Positions 26,553 to 35,398 of a stretch of DNA of 64,000 bases are shown here, piece after piece. Origin of the DNA: DLAJ01 sp964655525 (GTDB lineage: Bacteria; Bacillota; Clostridia; Lachnospirales; Lachnospiraceae); NCBI GenBank assembly GCA_964655525.1, contig CAZZNE010000011.1, positions 42,300-106,299 on the forward strand, in the 5' to 3' direction. A program made the translations under genes and the position numbers. Positions within the stretch are counted from its first letter, which is position 1. Every line of letters starts with the position of its first letter. Under the pieces are notes generated by a model. The model made no database searches and was not told where the DNA came from. It worked only from the letters and a program-made list of their open reading frames with translations.

Positions 26553-27749
26553 ATGATGGAAACTCAAAAATTTAATGGACAGCGTCTTAAAGAGGCGCTT
26601 CAGTTTAGAGAGAAGAAGATGACTGAGCTTGCTGATGAGACTGGGATTAGCAAGCAGTCTCTTTCCCTGTATGCAAATGACGGGAATATTCCGCCGTTTG
26701 AGAATGTGATTAAGATTGCCCGTGCATTAGGCTTTCCTACAGATTTCTTTATGACTGAAGATTACTGCACGGTATCTACGGGTAATATTTATTTCCGGTC
26801 ACAGGCATCTGCCACAAAAAAATCGAGATATTCTCAGAAAATGAAACTGGAATACGTTGCTAAGATGTATAAGGTGCTTCTGAATTATATCAATTTCCCA
26901 GAGCTTAACCTTCCTAAACTGGATGATTTTTCGCTGCCGGATGGGGTAGCAGAGGTGGATTCGGACGAGGCGTTTTCCGAGATTGAGAGGCTTGCAGTGG
27001 AAGTAAGAAAATATTGGGAAATTGGTTCTGGTCCGATTGATAATCTGCAGTATATTCTTGAATCGAACGGCATTATTGTTACCGGTTTCAGCGACGTGGT
27101 ATCCGATATCGATGCTTTCAGCCAACAGATTAATGTTGACGGGAAGACGGTTTATATTATTGCACTTGCCATAGGATCGAAACCGATTGAACGTCTGCGT
27201 TTTGATATGGCGCATGAACTTGGACATATTCTGATGCATTCATGGGGCGCGGATAACGAGAATGTGTCAAAGGATGAGTTCAATGCAAGAGAGAAGCAGG
27301 CTAATTTCTTTGCAAGTGCTTTATTGCTTCCGCGAGACGCATTTGTAAGGTCGGCATCTGCTTATCCGACTAATGTAGATTATTATAAGTCGCTGAAAAA
27401 GAAATGGAAGGTTTCAATGCAAGCCATGATGTACCGTGCATGGCAGCTGGGGGTTATAACATCTAATCAATTCCAGTATATGATGCGTACTGTTTCCAAA
27501 AACGGTTGGCGGACAAAAGAGCCTGGAGATGTGCCTGGGAAAATCAGAGATACGATATTCCAAGGAGCCATAGATCTTCTCTTTGATGGCGGATACTTGA
27601 CTGTTGATGAACTGTTAAGGGAATTTGCACACTATGGTGTAATTTTATCACAAGAAGATTTGGAAAATCTTATGTGCCTAAAAGAGGGAACCCTCAGGCG
27701 GGAGGAAAAGGTGATTCCGTTTATTTCTGTAAAGAAAGATGTTGAATAA
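26553..27749 (+). CDS. XRE regulator fused to ImmA/IrrE-type metallopeptidase
   Basis: A 398-residue protein. Residues about 8-65 are an XRE helix-turn-helix (MTELADETGISKQSLSLYAN). The middle includes KYWEIGSGPIDNLQYILESN, typical of the linker before the peptidase. The zinc motif FDMAHELGHILMH has H221, E222 and H225, followed by EKQANFFASALLLPR, the usual third-ligand region. ImmA/IrrE-type enzymes cleave repressors to switch on mobile-element, damage-response or toxin genes. Here DNA binding and protease are one chain, as in many antitoxin-like regulators. The likely partner is the unknown protein just upstream. A terminator follows. Confidence 0.88.
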   Translation: MMETQKFNGQRLKEALQFREKKMTELADETGISKQSLSLYANDGNIPPFENVIKIARALGFPTDFFMTEDYCTVSTGNIYFRSQASATKKSRYSQKMKLEYVAKMYKVLLNYINFPELNLPKLDDFSLPDGVAEVDSDEAFSEIERLAVEVRKYWEIGSGPIDNLQYILESNGIIVTGFSDVVSDIDAFSQQINVDGKTVYIIALAIGSKPIERLRFDMAHELGHILMHSWGADNENVSKDEFNAREKQANFFASALLLPRDAFVRSASAYPTNVDYYKSLKKKWKVSMQAMMYRAWQLGVITSNQFQYMMRTVSKNGWRTKEPGDVPGKIRDTIFQGAIDLLFDGGYLTVDELLREFAHYGVILSQEDLENLMCLKEGTLRREEKVIPFISVKKDVE

Positions 27750-27770
27750 ATAATGAAGATGATTTCGATA

Positions 27771-27796
27771 GGGCTGCGGACTTGACGCGCAGCCCT
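27771..27796 (+). terminator. Terminator after the XRE-ImmA gene
   Basis: AGGGCTGCG and CGCAGCCCT, a perfect 9-bp stem with an eight-base loop, followed by ATTTGAC. It lies 22 bases after the stop. Confidence 0.7.
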
Positions 27797-27857
27797 ATTT
27801 GACTGATGGAAAAGAAAAAAATTCGTCCATGCCGAATAGTAAAATGATGGAGTAGCT

Positions 27858-27989
27858 ATGATAATATTAGATATTATGATGGACGTTTTTTCCGCGGGAT
27901 ATCTTGGATTTGTTTTTGGCGGGTTACTGGATCTGGGTGATGTAATAGAAATGTTGATGGTTGATCTTAAAAAGGATGCTTATCACTAG
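27858..27989 (+). CDS. Possible small hydrophobic protein
   Basis: A 43-codon frame (MIILDIMMDVFSAGYLGFVF onward) with GGAG six bases before the ATG and a central hydrophobic stretch that could span a membrane. No relatives are recognised. It lies between a terminator and the DUF3427 remnant, so it may be fortuitous. Confidence 0.3.
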   Translation: MIILDIMMDVFSAGYLGFVFGGLLDLGDVIEMLMVDLKKDAYH

Positions 27990-28063
27990 AACGCTGAAAG
28001 GCATTCCTTTAAATATTTTATAATAAATATGGCTTAATCGCTATATGGATATTGTCAATCCTA

Positions 28064-28618
28064 ATGTCTGCAAATACCCATAGAATGGAAGGGTTTGCAG
28101 AACATTTACAGCACATGGAGTTTTACAAACAGGTAGATGACATGATCGAAGTAGGATTACGCAGATACCGGGATAAGTTTGCCGGCGGTCAAATCGCAGA
28201 AAATCCATTTGTGCTATATGAGAAATAATCCAGAAGAGATGTCAGTTTGCTGATGAACTGTGGAAAAGATCTATCATCGGCAATGTACGGCATGAAGCGC
28301 ATAGGTGACGATGTGTTTATCTTTGTTACATACCATAAGGAAGAGAGCGAAGATGAAGGAAAAAATTATGTGGACGGCAAGCCGGATTATGAGGATGTAT
28401 TTGAAGATAATATGATTTTTCGCTGGGATTCCCAAATCGGCAGGAGCATTCATAGCTCATACACGCAGGAAGTTATCACAGCGCCGCGTAAACATTTATT
28501 AGTAAAAAAGAGTAATGCCGAAACAAATTTTTATTATATGGGACTGTTTGACATCGTAGAGACAAAAGCGGATAAAAAGAGGATAACAATGACAGAGAAC
28601 GCGACATTACAAAAGTAA
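28064..28618 (+). pseudogene. Remnant of a DUF3427-domain helicase-type protein with an in-frame stop
   Basis: Two open stretches in the same frame, 28064-28225 and 28229-28618, are separated only by TAA at 28226. Read through, the protein passes from IEVGLRRYRDKFAG via NPFVLYEK-stop-SRRDVSLLMNCGKDL to VFIFVTYHKEE and NMIFRWDSQIGRS. This follows the pattern of DUF3427, the C-terminal domain of certain DEAD/DEAH-box helicases and PLD-nuclease proteins, which commonly reads LYEKY at the point where the stop occurs. The helicase body is missing upstream. The simplest reading is an N-terminally deleted, nonsense-mutated gene; the downstream part could still be translated from TTG at 28247. Confidence 0.7.
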
Positions 28619-28703
28619 AAATGAAAATGTGTCATGCGGTGAGAGATGATTTACTGCGCTATTTACAGAGCAGTATTAAAGAGAAAACAGAGGAAGAAGC
28701 AGG

Positions 28704-29105
28704 ATGAAAACAATACGTGTGGTTGTAGCCGTGATCAAAGAAAAAGATAAAAATGGAGAGCCGATCATTTTTGCAACCCAAAGGGGATACGGAGATTTTA
28801 AGGGTGGCTGGGAATTGCCAGGCGGAAAAATAGAAGAAGGAGAAACCCCGCAGGAAGCGCTTAAAAGAGAGATCATGGAAGAGCTCAATACAGAAATTAA
28901 AGTGGGAGAATTGATTGATACGATCGAGTATGATTATCCGACTTTTCATCTTTCTATGGACTGTTTTTGGGCGGAGGTTGTGTCTGGGGATTTAGTTCTG
29001 AAAGAGCATGAGGCGGCAAAGTGGCTGACGAAGGAAGAACTGGATTCCGTTGAGTGGCTACCAGCGGATGTTACGCTGATTGAAGGGCTGAAGAGGGGGA
29101 TATAG
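28704..29105 (+). CDS. Nudix hydrolase (MutT-like)
   Basis: A 133-residue cytoplasmic hydrolase. The Nudix box runs from GGKIEEGETPQEA (starting at residue 40) to LKREIMEEL, with the catalytic REIMEEL helix intact. The N-terminal strand IRVVVAVI and the WELPGGK turn are typical of 8-oxo-dGTP/dCTP-type enzymes. AGGAAGAAGCAGG precedes the ATG. It directly follows the DUF3427 remnant, so it may once have been part of the same operon. Confidence 0.88.
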   Translation: MKTIRVVVAVIKEKDKNGEPIIFATQRGYGDFKGGWELPGGKIEEGETPQEALKREIMEELNTEIKVGELIDTIEYDYPTFHLSMDCFWAEVVSGDLVLKEHEAAKWLTKEELDSVEWLPADVTLIEGLKRGI

Positions 29106-29269
29106 GGACTGTTGGTGTATCAATTCAAAATATTTGATATGCCAACATTTCTTTTTTGGGTATGGAATCTGGATTATGCTTGTGGTATAATAATAAAGGA
29201 TTCTTTGTAAAGCATAGATATATACATTCAGAAAGATTAAAGTTAACTATAATAAGGAGGGATCGCAGG

Positions 29270-30019
29270 ATGGTAGAAATAACAATCAAATCAATAGATG
29301 ATTTGATAGGGGAGATTAGAAAGTTAAAGAGCATTTATGGAAAACAGCCAATATGGTATAGAGGACAAGAAAAAAGTGAGTGGCATCTAGAGCCTTCAAT
29401 ACAAAGGGGAAAATTGTATCAAAAAGAGAACTATGTTACAAATGATTTTTACATATACGTCAAACAAATTGAGAACGATACACCTAGCAAGAATAACTAT
29501 GCAGCCTGGATGTCTCTGATGCAGCACTATGGTTTGCCAACAAGAATTTTAGATTGGAGCAGTTCACCTTTGATAGCATGTTATTTTGCATTAGAAAAAA
29601 ACCGGGACGAGTCTAATGATGCCTGTATTTGGGTACTGATTCCTAGAAGGTTAAATATAAAAGAGAGATTTGGAGAATTTGTTTATCCAATAGATGCCTA
29701 TGCTGTACAACAAATGTTGACGACGGCATTTAAGAAAACTGTCGTAATAGAGCCACAATTTGTTGATAAGATTATTGCATGCCATTCAGTAGAAAAGAAT
29801 TTAAGAATGTATTCTCAACAATCTTCTTTTACAGTACATAATTCACAAAGAAAATTAGAAGATATTTGCGATTCAGAAACTTTGTTTAAATTTGTTATCC
29901 CATGCAAATACAAAGAGCAAATATATGAAAGTGTAAATATTTTAGGAATTTCAACAAGTTATGTTTATCCGGATATGGAGCATGTTTCACAGGATATTAT
30001 AAAAAAGTATAGCGAGTGA
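29270..30019 (+). CDS. FRG-domain protein (first of two)
   Basis: A 249-residue soluble protein. The FRG signature is present as IWYRGQEKSEWHLEPSI (residues 28-44), followed by MQHYGLPTRILDWSSSP (84-100), the two hallmarks of the family. The C-terminal part has SQQSSFTVHNSQ and VYPDMEHVSQDI. AAGGAGGGATCGCAGG precedes the ATG at 29270; the frame stays open upstream but that part lacks a ribosome binding site. FRG proteins are frequent in accessory islands of bacteria and phages and their biochemical activity is not established. The next gene is a second, divergent FRG protein. Confidence 0.85.
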   Translation: MVEITIKSIDDLIGEIRKLKSIYGKQPIWYRGQEKSEWHLEPSIQRGKLYQKENYVTNDFYIYVKQIENDTPSKNNYAAWMSLMQHYGLPTRILDWSSSPLIACYFALEKNRDESNDACIWVLIPRRLNIKERFGEFVYPIDAYAVQQMLTTAFKKTVVIEPQFVDKIIACHSVEKNLRMYSQQSSFTVHNSQRKLEDICDSETLFKFVIPCKYKEQIYESVNILGISTSYVYPDMEHVSQDIIKKYSE

Positions 30020-30147
30020 AATTAGAATTGTATTGTAGAGATTACAAAAAGTATTACGTAATAAGCGATAGATAGAAGTAGAATGTGAAATGTATAAGAA
30101 GGTAAGTTTGGGAAACTAACTTGATAAGAATATTGGAGGATATGCGC

Positions 30148-30894
30148 ATGAAAACATATTTGGCAAAATCTTATGAGGAAGTATATAGTATTGTATCAGA
30201 AATAAAACGTTCACACTTTGAACATTCGGAAATATGGTTTCGAGGTCAGGGTAAAAATACATATTTACTAAAACCCTCATTATTTAGAACGGACAATGGT
30301 ATTAAGAAAGAAAAAGAAATATTTTTTGAATATAAACGTTTGGCGGCAGGAATTGGTTTAAATCGTGAAAGCGAATGGGAAACATTGATTGATATGCAGC
30401 ATTATGGTGTACCTACTAGGCTTTTAGATTGGACAAGCAATTTAGGAGTGGCGTTATATTTTGCATCGACATCTTCGGTCAACAATTATGCCATGAGCTT
30501 ATATATCATGAATCCGATAGAGCTGAATAAGCTGTCTGGTAAAAGCGGGATACCAGTATTACCCAATGATCCAATGGGTCTATCATATTTAAAAAATTAT
30601 GTTGATAGAGAACCCTTTCCTGCAAGATATCCAATTGCGGTTAAGTGTGACAATATTAATAGTAGAGTAAAGGCTCAAAGTGGAATGTTTACTATACATG
30701 GCGATGAGGATGGTGAAGAAGATATTGATATTATTACGACTATATTAGATAAAAAGAGTTCTATATATAAAATAGAAATATCTTTAGAAGCACACGATTC
30801 AATAAAAGAGTATCTTAATATTGCAGGAATAAAAGATTACACTATATTCCCCGATATACAAGGAATCGCTAGATATTTAGGCGGTCTTATGTAA
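30148..30894 (+). CDS. FRG-domain protein (second of two)
   Basis: A 248-residue protein with the same architecture as the preceding one: EIWFRGQGKNTYLLKPSLFR (residues 28-47), MQHYGVPTRLLDWTSNLG (83-100), then QSGMFTIHGDEDG and IFPDIQGIARYLGG. Similarity to the first copy is confined to these motifs, so this is an old pairing and not a recent duplication. GGAGG eight bases before the ATG at 30148 decides the start. The 128-base gap to the first FRG gene has no terminator. No function is assigned. Confidence 0.85.
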   Translation: MKTYLAKSYEEVYSIVSEIKRSHFEHSEIWFRGQGKNTYLLKPSLFRTDNGIKKEKEIFFEYKRLAAGIGLNRESEWETLIDMQHYGVPTRLLDWTSNLGVALYFASTSSVNNYAMSLYIMNPIELNKLSGKSGIPVLPNDPMGLSYLKNYVDREPFPARYPIAVKCDNINSRVKAQSGMFTIHGDEDGEEDIDIITTILDKKSSIYKIEISLEAHDSIKEYLNIAGIKDYTIFPDIQGIARYLGGLM

Positions 30895-31597
30895 ATGATA
30901 AGGTTAGATTTTATATGGAGGGTATTTCACTGCATAATAGGTATATAAATATTTAATATAAACATTACCCCACCTTGTATAGTCGCTTTGAACGAGCAAA
31001 AATAGGTTGGTGTGTTTCGGCGTTAAAGGAAATGGGGAGCGAGAGAATTGGAAGTTTATCGCATTATTATACCCAAAATGTACCTAATAGACTGCTTGAA
31101 GAACCACATAATAAACTTACGTGTCAGAGTTCTCTTTACGAGTTGTTGCGGTTTTATTGAGACACACGTATTCTTATGTCTTGAGGGTTTGAGAGAAAAT
31201 TTAGGGAAGAGATCAGCTGCGGAAGCCATCCATATCATTCTGGAAAGATGGATGCCAACCACTTGCGATGGAAAAATGGACTTGAATAATAAATAATTAG
31301 AGGTAAGTGTCAAATCTGGCGCTTTCCATTAAATCTAAGCACCGCCAGATGATACGCTTACTGAAACAATCTTTGTGGAAAACCAACGTTATATAATATA
31401 ATATGAAAATGCGAGAAAAAAAGGCATTATTGTGTATTAATAATAATGCTTACAGTTTAGGACATTGAACGCAGGATGTTACACCAAATGATTTTTGCAA
31501 AACAATATAAGGGATGAGGAGAATCAAAATTACTATTAAAAGTATAAAAGAATGCTAAAAATATGTTAAGAAAGAATTTTAGAAAAGGGAATGAAAA
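30895..31597 (+). other. Structured non-coding region upstream of the RT operon (candidate ncRNA)
   Basis: 703 bases without a convincing gene; open stretches near 30975-31300 have no ribosome binding site or recognisable product. At 31303-31361 there is a long imperfect stem: GTAAG, GT and ATCTGGCG on the left pair with CGCCAGAT, AC and CTTAC on the right around a 21-base loop. At 31424-31449 there is a second hairpin, GCATTATT/AATAATGC. Between them lies an AT-rich stretch containing TATAATATAATATG, a possible -10 element. Defence reverse transcriptases are often encoded next to a structured RNA, so these hairpins are candidates, but no homology supports it. Confidence 0.45.
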
Positions 31598-32092
31598 ATG
31601 AGAGATGTTGCATTGAACATTTTTATGAATGAGCTGCTTACAGAAGATATTGAAGATGAAAAGTTTGAGCGATATATAGATATGTTTTCAAAATTTTTGG
31701 GATATACAAATTCGGATTACAAATATAATGGGACGTATCTTGGACAGTATTTATATGATTTTATGCAAGTGCATCGTATGTTAAAAAATAAAGATATGAA
31801 GTACCGTGAAATAATGAAGAAATTAACGATTGAAATACCGGGAGAATTTGAACTAGTTATTGATCAAACGTTTTATGTTACAGCGGGATTAGATGTAATA
31901 TATGGATATAATGGAATAGATAAAAACAAAATAGCGGGTAAATTAATAGAGATTAGAGTGAAATTCGATTTTGGAGATAGTGATTATATTTTTTGTAAAG
32001 TGTATGAGGATTATGAAGAGAATAAATTGGCACAGAAAATATGTAATGACGTTAAAAAATTTAGAAAACTGAAGAGAATCGGGAGGATGTAA
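31598..32092 (+). CDS. Unknown small protein upstream of and coupled to the reverse transcriptase
   Basis: A 164-residue soluble protein preceded by AAAAGGGAATGAAAA. Predicted mixed alpha/beta, rich in Asp/Lys/Tyr, with a helical N-terminus (LNIFMNELLTEDIEDEKFER) and a strand-rich C-terminus (IDQTFYVTAGLDVIYGYNG, KLIEIRVKFDFGD). No known motif. Its stop codon is one base before the GTG start of the RT-HD gene, whose ribosome binding site lies inside this gene, so the two are translationally coupled and probably act together. Confidence 0.75.
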   Translation: MRDVALNIFMNELLTEDIEDEKFERYIDMFSKFLGYTNSDYKYNGTYLGQYLYDFMQVHRMLKNKDMKYREIMKKLTIEIPGEFELVIDQTFYVTAGLDVIYGYNGIDKNKIAGKLIEIRVKFDFGDSDYIFCKVYEDYEENKLAQKICNDVKKFRKLKRIGRM

Positions 32093-32093
32093 A

Positions 32094-35000
32094 GTGAAAT
32101 TGCGTGAATACATATTAAGTGATAAGAACATATATTTGGCAATATATGCGGTGAAATCATATGTTTTTGACCCCTGCTTGCTGGGAAGGGAAGACAAAGA
32201 ATTGCTTAATTCTTTGTCGGATCCGTTTGACGAGGAGCTAATTAATAGTGTGATAAGAGATGTAAAAAATATAATAGAGAATATTTTGGATAATAATGAA
32301 TTTTTATTTCAAGCGCAGGTTTATTATAAACCTAAGGATTATGATAAGAACACAGGAGAACGCATTTATAGACCAATTCACATGGCAGCGCTAAGACAGT
32401 TAATAGCGATGGTCGCTTTAATGCACCCGTTGATTTATGAGATACCAACCGAAAAGGATAATTGGAAATTAAGTTTATCTAATTATAGTAGGCTTATCCC
32501 AAACAATTTTTATGGAAATAAAGTATCAGATCGACCGGAAGAGTTGTTTGTGAAATGGAATAAACAGTACAAAGTATATACTCAAAAGGCAAACGAATAT
32601 TTTAAAACATTTCATGAATCTAAAGAATATAAGTATGAAATAAAGTTAGATTTAAAAAATTTTTTCCCTTCGGTTGATCCAAGAGTGGTTTATGGCATAC
32701 TAATAGAGAACCTACCAGTTACACTAAGTGATGTTGAAGATATTTTTATACTCAAAAATATCATATATAAATTGTTGGTATGTGAAATAACAAATTTAGA
32801 TACGGACTTGGCGAAGAATAATTATTATGGAAACAGTGATATCAATATTACTTGTACAAAAGGAATTGCACAAGGCTTGCCACAGGCATATTTTTTTGGA
32901 AATATCTGTATGATAAAAATTGCAGAGATTTTTGATGAAGTCTATGGGGGAAAGTCCGTCTATTATGTAGATGATTCTTACATCTATACTAATAGTAAAA
33001 TCGCCGATGATGAGGACTTTAAGGTGCAATTGACGAAAATAAATGGTAAAATTGCAAAAATGGCAGCAAAGTATATTATAAAAGCTAATGAAGATAAAAT
33101 GATTTTTGCAGACAAAAAATACCGTATGATGCTTGAAACAGAAGATTTAATATATAGCATTAAAGTTCATATGGAGGGTAAAAGTACATACACAAAAATC
33201 CAAGACAGCAAGGAGGGGGAAATATATCTAAGAACATTGAGTAGAGAGGCATCTCAAATTGGTTCCGATATTACATCGACATATTCTGAAGAAGAAGATG
33301 AAGCGATGTTACATAGAATGGAAGCACTGTTGGAAACTATAGAATTAGAGCTAAATAGTGAGATTGAGGAGCATAATAGTTATAAAGAAAAACTGGAACG
33401 TTATTATAAATTTTTTAAATATAGAGAAATAAAATTGCGTCTAAAAACACAAAATAGATTAGATGAAAACTTATTTAAGGTTCTCATAGATGATAATAGG
33501 CACAATAATTGTGATTATGGATATTCATCGCTTGAGGCCGGAATTAGTGTAGAATGTTTTTTTAAAAATTATAAGCATGATATATGGCAAACTGCAATTT
33601 CTATATTGATATCAAATACGTTAAATGAACATGATAAAATAAGAGAGTATATTAAATCAGTGATTGAAGTCGTATATTCAAAAGAAATGTTAGGGTGTTC
33701 ATATATTCGAAGAATGTTTGAAGATTACTTAATAGGTATAGAAGTAAGAAATATTTCAGATTGTTATGCTACCCTTACAAAACAGACAAATAGGAAAATG
33801 ACTCGGTATGCCAATATGAATTCTAAAATATTGAAAGAAGAATTCAATGGAGTTAAGGTTAAAGGTTTGACAGAAGATGTAATAAGTAGTTTTGGTATAT
33901 GCTCTGACGAATTTGTAAAGACGATTATGATTGTAAATCTAAATTCTGATCGCCTTCAAAGGATGCTTTTGAATGCAGTATATTCAAAGGTCTTTAAAGT
34001 TAGTTTGTCGGAAGACGTAATGATAAATTCTTATGATAAAAAGGGAATTACTTATGGTGAATTAAGGGTATTAGTGTATTTGAGAAATGTAAAGTGTAAT
34101 GTTCACAAGTTTTTGAGATGGCAAATGGAACTTATGTCTGTTGATAATATGCAAAATATTGATTATACGGTGTTTGAGGTGCTTGGCGCATATAAAAGAT
34201 ATGTTGTAACACCTGAAAATATAGATAATCTTATCAGGGTACATAAGTATACTTGTGATGTGTGGAAAAATGGTGCAAAACATTTATATTTTTATACACT
34301 TCACAATCAGGAACATGCGGTTGATTTAGTAAAGAATATTATTAAAATAGTTAAGGTTTTTAGTTATTTGAAGATTTCAAGTTATGATTATTATTTATTA
34401 TTTATTGCCTGTTATCTTCATGATATTTCTATGGTTAGGATAGCATCGGATAACGATTTTCTACTGGATGAAGATGCGTCAGAAAAAATCACAACAAAAC
34501 TAGAGGGTGTGTGGGGTGATGAACATAGGAGTACTAGTGATACGAAAAAAGCAATTATAAAAACATATAAAGAAGTAGACAGTTTTTTTGAGTATAAAAT
34601 TAGATCTAAACATGCGAAGGATAGTTCGGAGGAAATTAGAAAAAGAAAAGAACTAAATTTTTTAGAGTCAAGCGTAAGGGAGTGCGTTGCCGAAATTGCG
34701 GAAAGCCATATGTTGGATGTCAGAGATATATATTACATTAAAGGTGGCGCTAGCAATAAGCTTATTAGTTACAAATTTGATAAAATATTGCTTCGGTTTG
34801 CAGATTTATTGGATATGAGCGAACACAGAGTATCTAAACCGATTTTGAATCATAACATTGATAATATGTCCTTAGAATCAGCATTCCACTGGGTATCACA
34901 TTTAATGACTGAAGGATATAGATTAATTTCAGAATATAATATTAACAAAGCGGAGTCAGGACAGAGTAATTTATCGCCAGGTAGCATAACAGAAACAGTA

Positions 35001-35348
35001 ACAATATGTATTTTTGTAAATTTGTCACAATTTTCTAAAATGGAATCTAAAAAATGCAACTGTGGAAGAATTGATGAAAAAACATTGAGTAGTAATGGAT
35101 TCGATATAGAATTGCTTGGTGAAAATGAGACTTGTTGTTCTGAAAAATGTAACTTCTTGTGCAGGTGGTTTAGTGATAAGAATAACTATTTAATTCAAGA
35201 GATGCAAGCACTGGAGGCATATTTATCCAGAGTTCCTGTAAAGGAAAGGTTTTATAATACAAAAATAAGAATAAATGTGATGGTTTTGAATCCGACGGAC
35301 ATATCAGATGAACTGTTTGAAATTTTGAAACGGAAAATTTCTAGATGA
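32094..35348 (+). CDS. Reverse transcriptase fused to HD-family phosphohydrolase domain
   Basis: A 1084-residue protein starting with GTG behind GGGAGG. The N-terminal third is a reverse transcriptase: motif A EIKLDLKNFFPSVD with D186, a motif-B-like GIAQGLPQAYFFGN, and motif C YYVDDSYIY with the catalytic pair D293/D294. Residues about 385-700 have no motif I know. Residues about 730-930 form an HD-type metal phosphohydrolase domain: HNQEH (H737, H741), LHDI (H776, D777) and LLRFADLLDMSEHR with D904. The C-terminal part has a Cys cluster (CNCG, then CCSEKCNFLC) that may bind zinc. No maturase or intron-encoding domain is seen, so it belongs among host-encoded, probably anti-phage, RTs. The combination suggests DNA synthesis linked to nucleotide or nucleic-acid hydrolysis. 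Its position in a defence island supports this; the mechanism is unknown. Confidence 0.85.
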   Translation: MKLREYILSDKNIYLAIYAVKSYVFDPCLLGREDKELLNSLSDPFDEELINSVIRDVKNIIENILDNNEFLFQAQVYYKPKDYDKNTGERIYRPIHMAALRQLIAMVALMHPLIYEIPTEKDNWKLSLSNYSRLIPNNFYGNKVSDRPEELFVKWNKQYKVYTQKANEYFKTFHESKEYKYEIKLDLKNFFPSVDPRVVYGILIENLPVTLSDVEDIFILKNIIYKLLVCEITNLDTDLAKNNYYGNSDINITCTKGIAQGLPQAYFFGNICMIKIAEIFDEVYGGKSVYYVDDSYIYTNSKIADDEDFKVQLTKINGKIAKMAAKYIIKANEDKMIFADKKYRMMLETEDLIYSIKVHMEGKSTYTKIQDSKEGEIYLRTLSREASQIGSDITSTYSEEEDEAMLHRMEALLETIELELNSEIEEHNSYKEKLERYYKFFKYREIKLRLKTQNRLDENLFKVLIDDNRHNNCDYGYSSLEAGISVECFFKNYKHDIWQTAISILISNTLNEHDKIREYIKSVIEVVYSKEMLGCSYIRRMFEDYLIGIEVRNISDCYATLTKQTNRKMTRYANMNSKILKEEFNGVKVKGLTEDVISSFGICSDEFVKTIMIVNLNSDRLQRMLLNAVYSKVFKVSLSEDVMINSYDKKGITYGELRVLVYLRNVKCNVHKFLRWQMELMSVDNMQNIDYTVFEVLGAYKRYVVTPENIDNLIRVHKYTCDVWKNGAKHLYFYTLHNQEHAVDLVKNIIKIVKVFSYLKISSYDYYLLFIACYLHDISMVRIASDNDFLLDEDASEKITTKLEGVWGDEHRSTSDTKKAIIKTYKEVDSFFEYKIRSKHAKDSSEEIRKRKELNFLESSVRECVAEIAESHMLDVRDIYYIKGGASNKLISYKFDKILLRFADLLDMSEHRVSKPILNHNIDNMSLESAFHWVSHLMTEGYRLISEYNINKAESGQSNLSPGSITETVTICIFVNLSQFSKMESKKCNCGRIDEKTLSSNGFDIELLGENETCCSEKCNFLCRWFSDKNNYLIQEMQALEAYLSRVPVKERFYNTKIRINVMVLNPTDISDELFEILKRKISR

Positions 35349-35398
35349 TTACATGGTGGTATGGTACATATCTAGTACATCTACTATTAAGTTCCTGA

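Noticed and set aside
30975..31296. Two overlapping plus-strand open frames (61 and 82 codons) before the RT operon
   Set aside because: No ribosome binding site, no recognisable product and poor coding character; treated as part of the non-coding region.
32094..35348. Reverse transcriptase as part of a group II intron or retron
   Set aside because: There is no maturase/thumb-X domain or intron-like flanks, and the protein is far longer than retron RTs and carries an HD domain instead.
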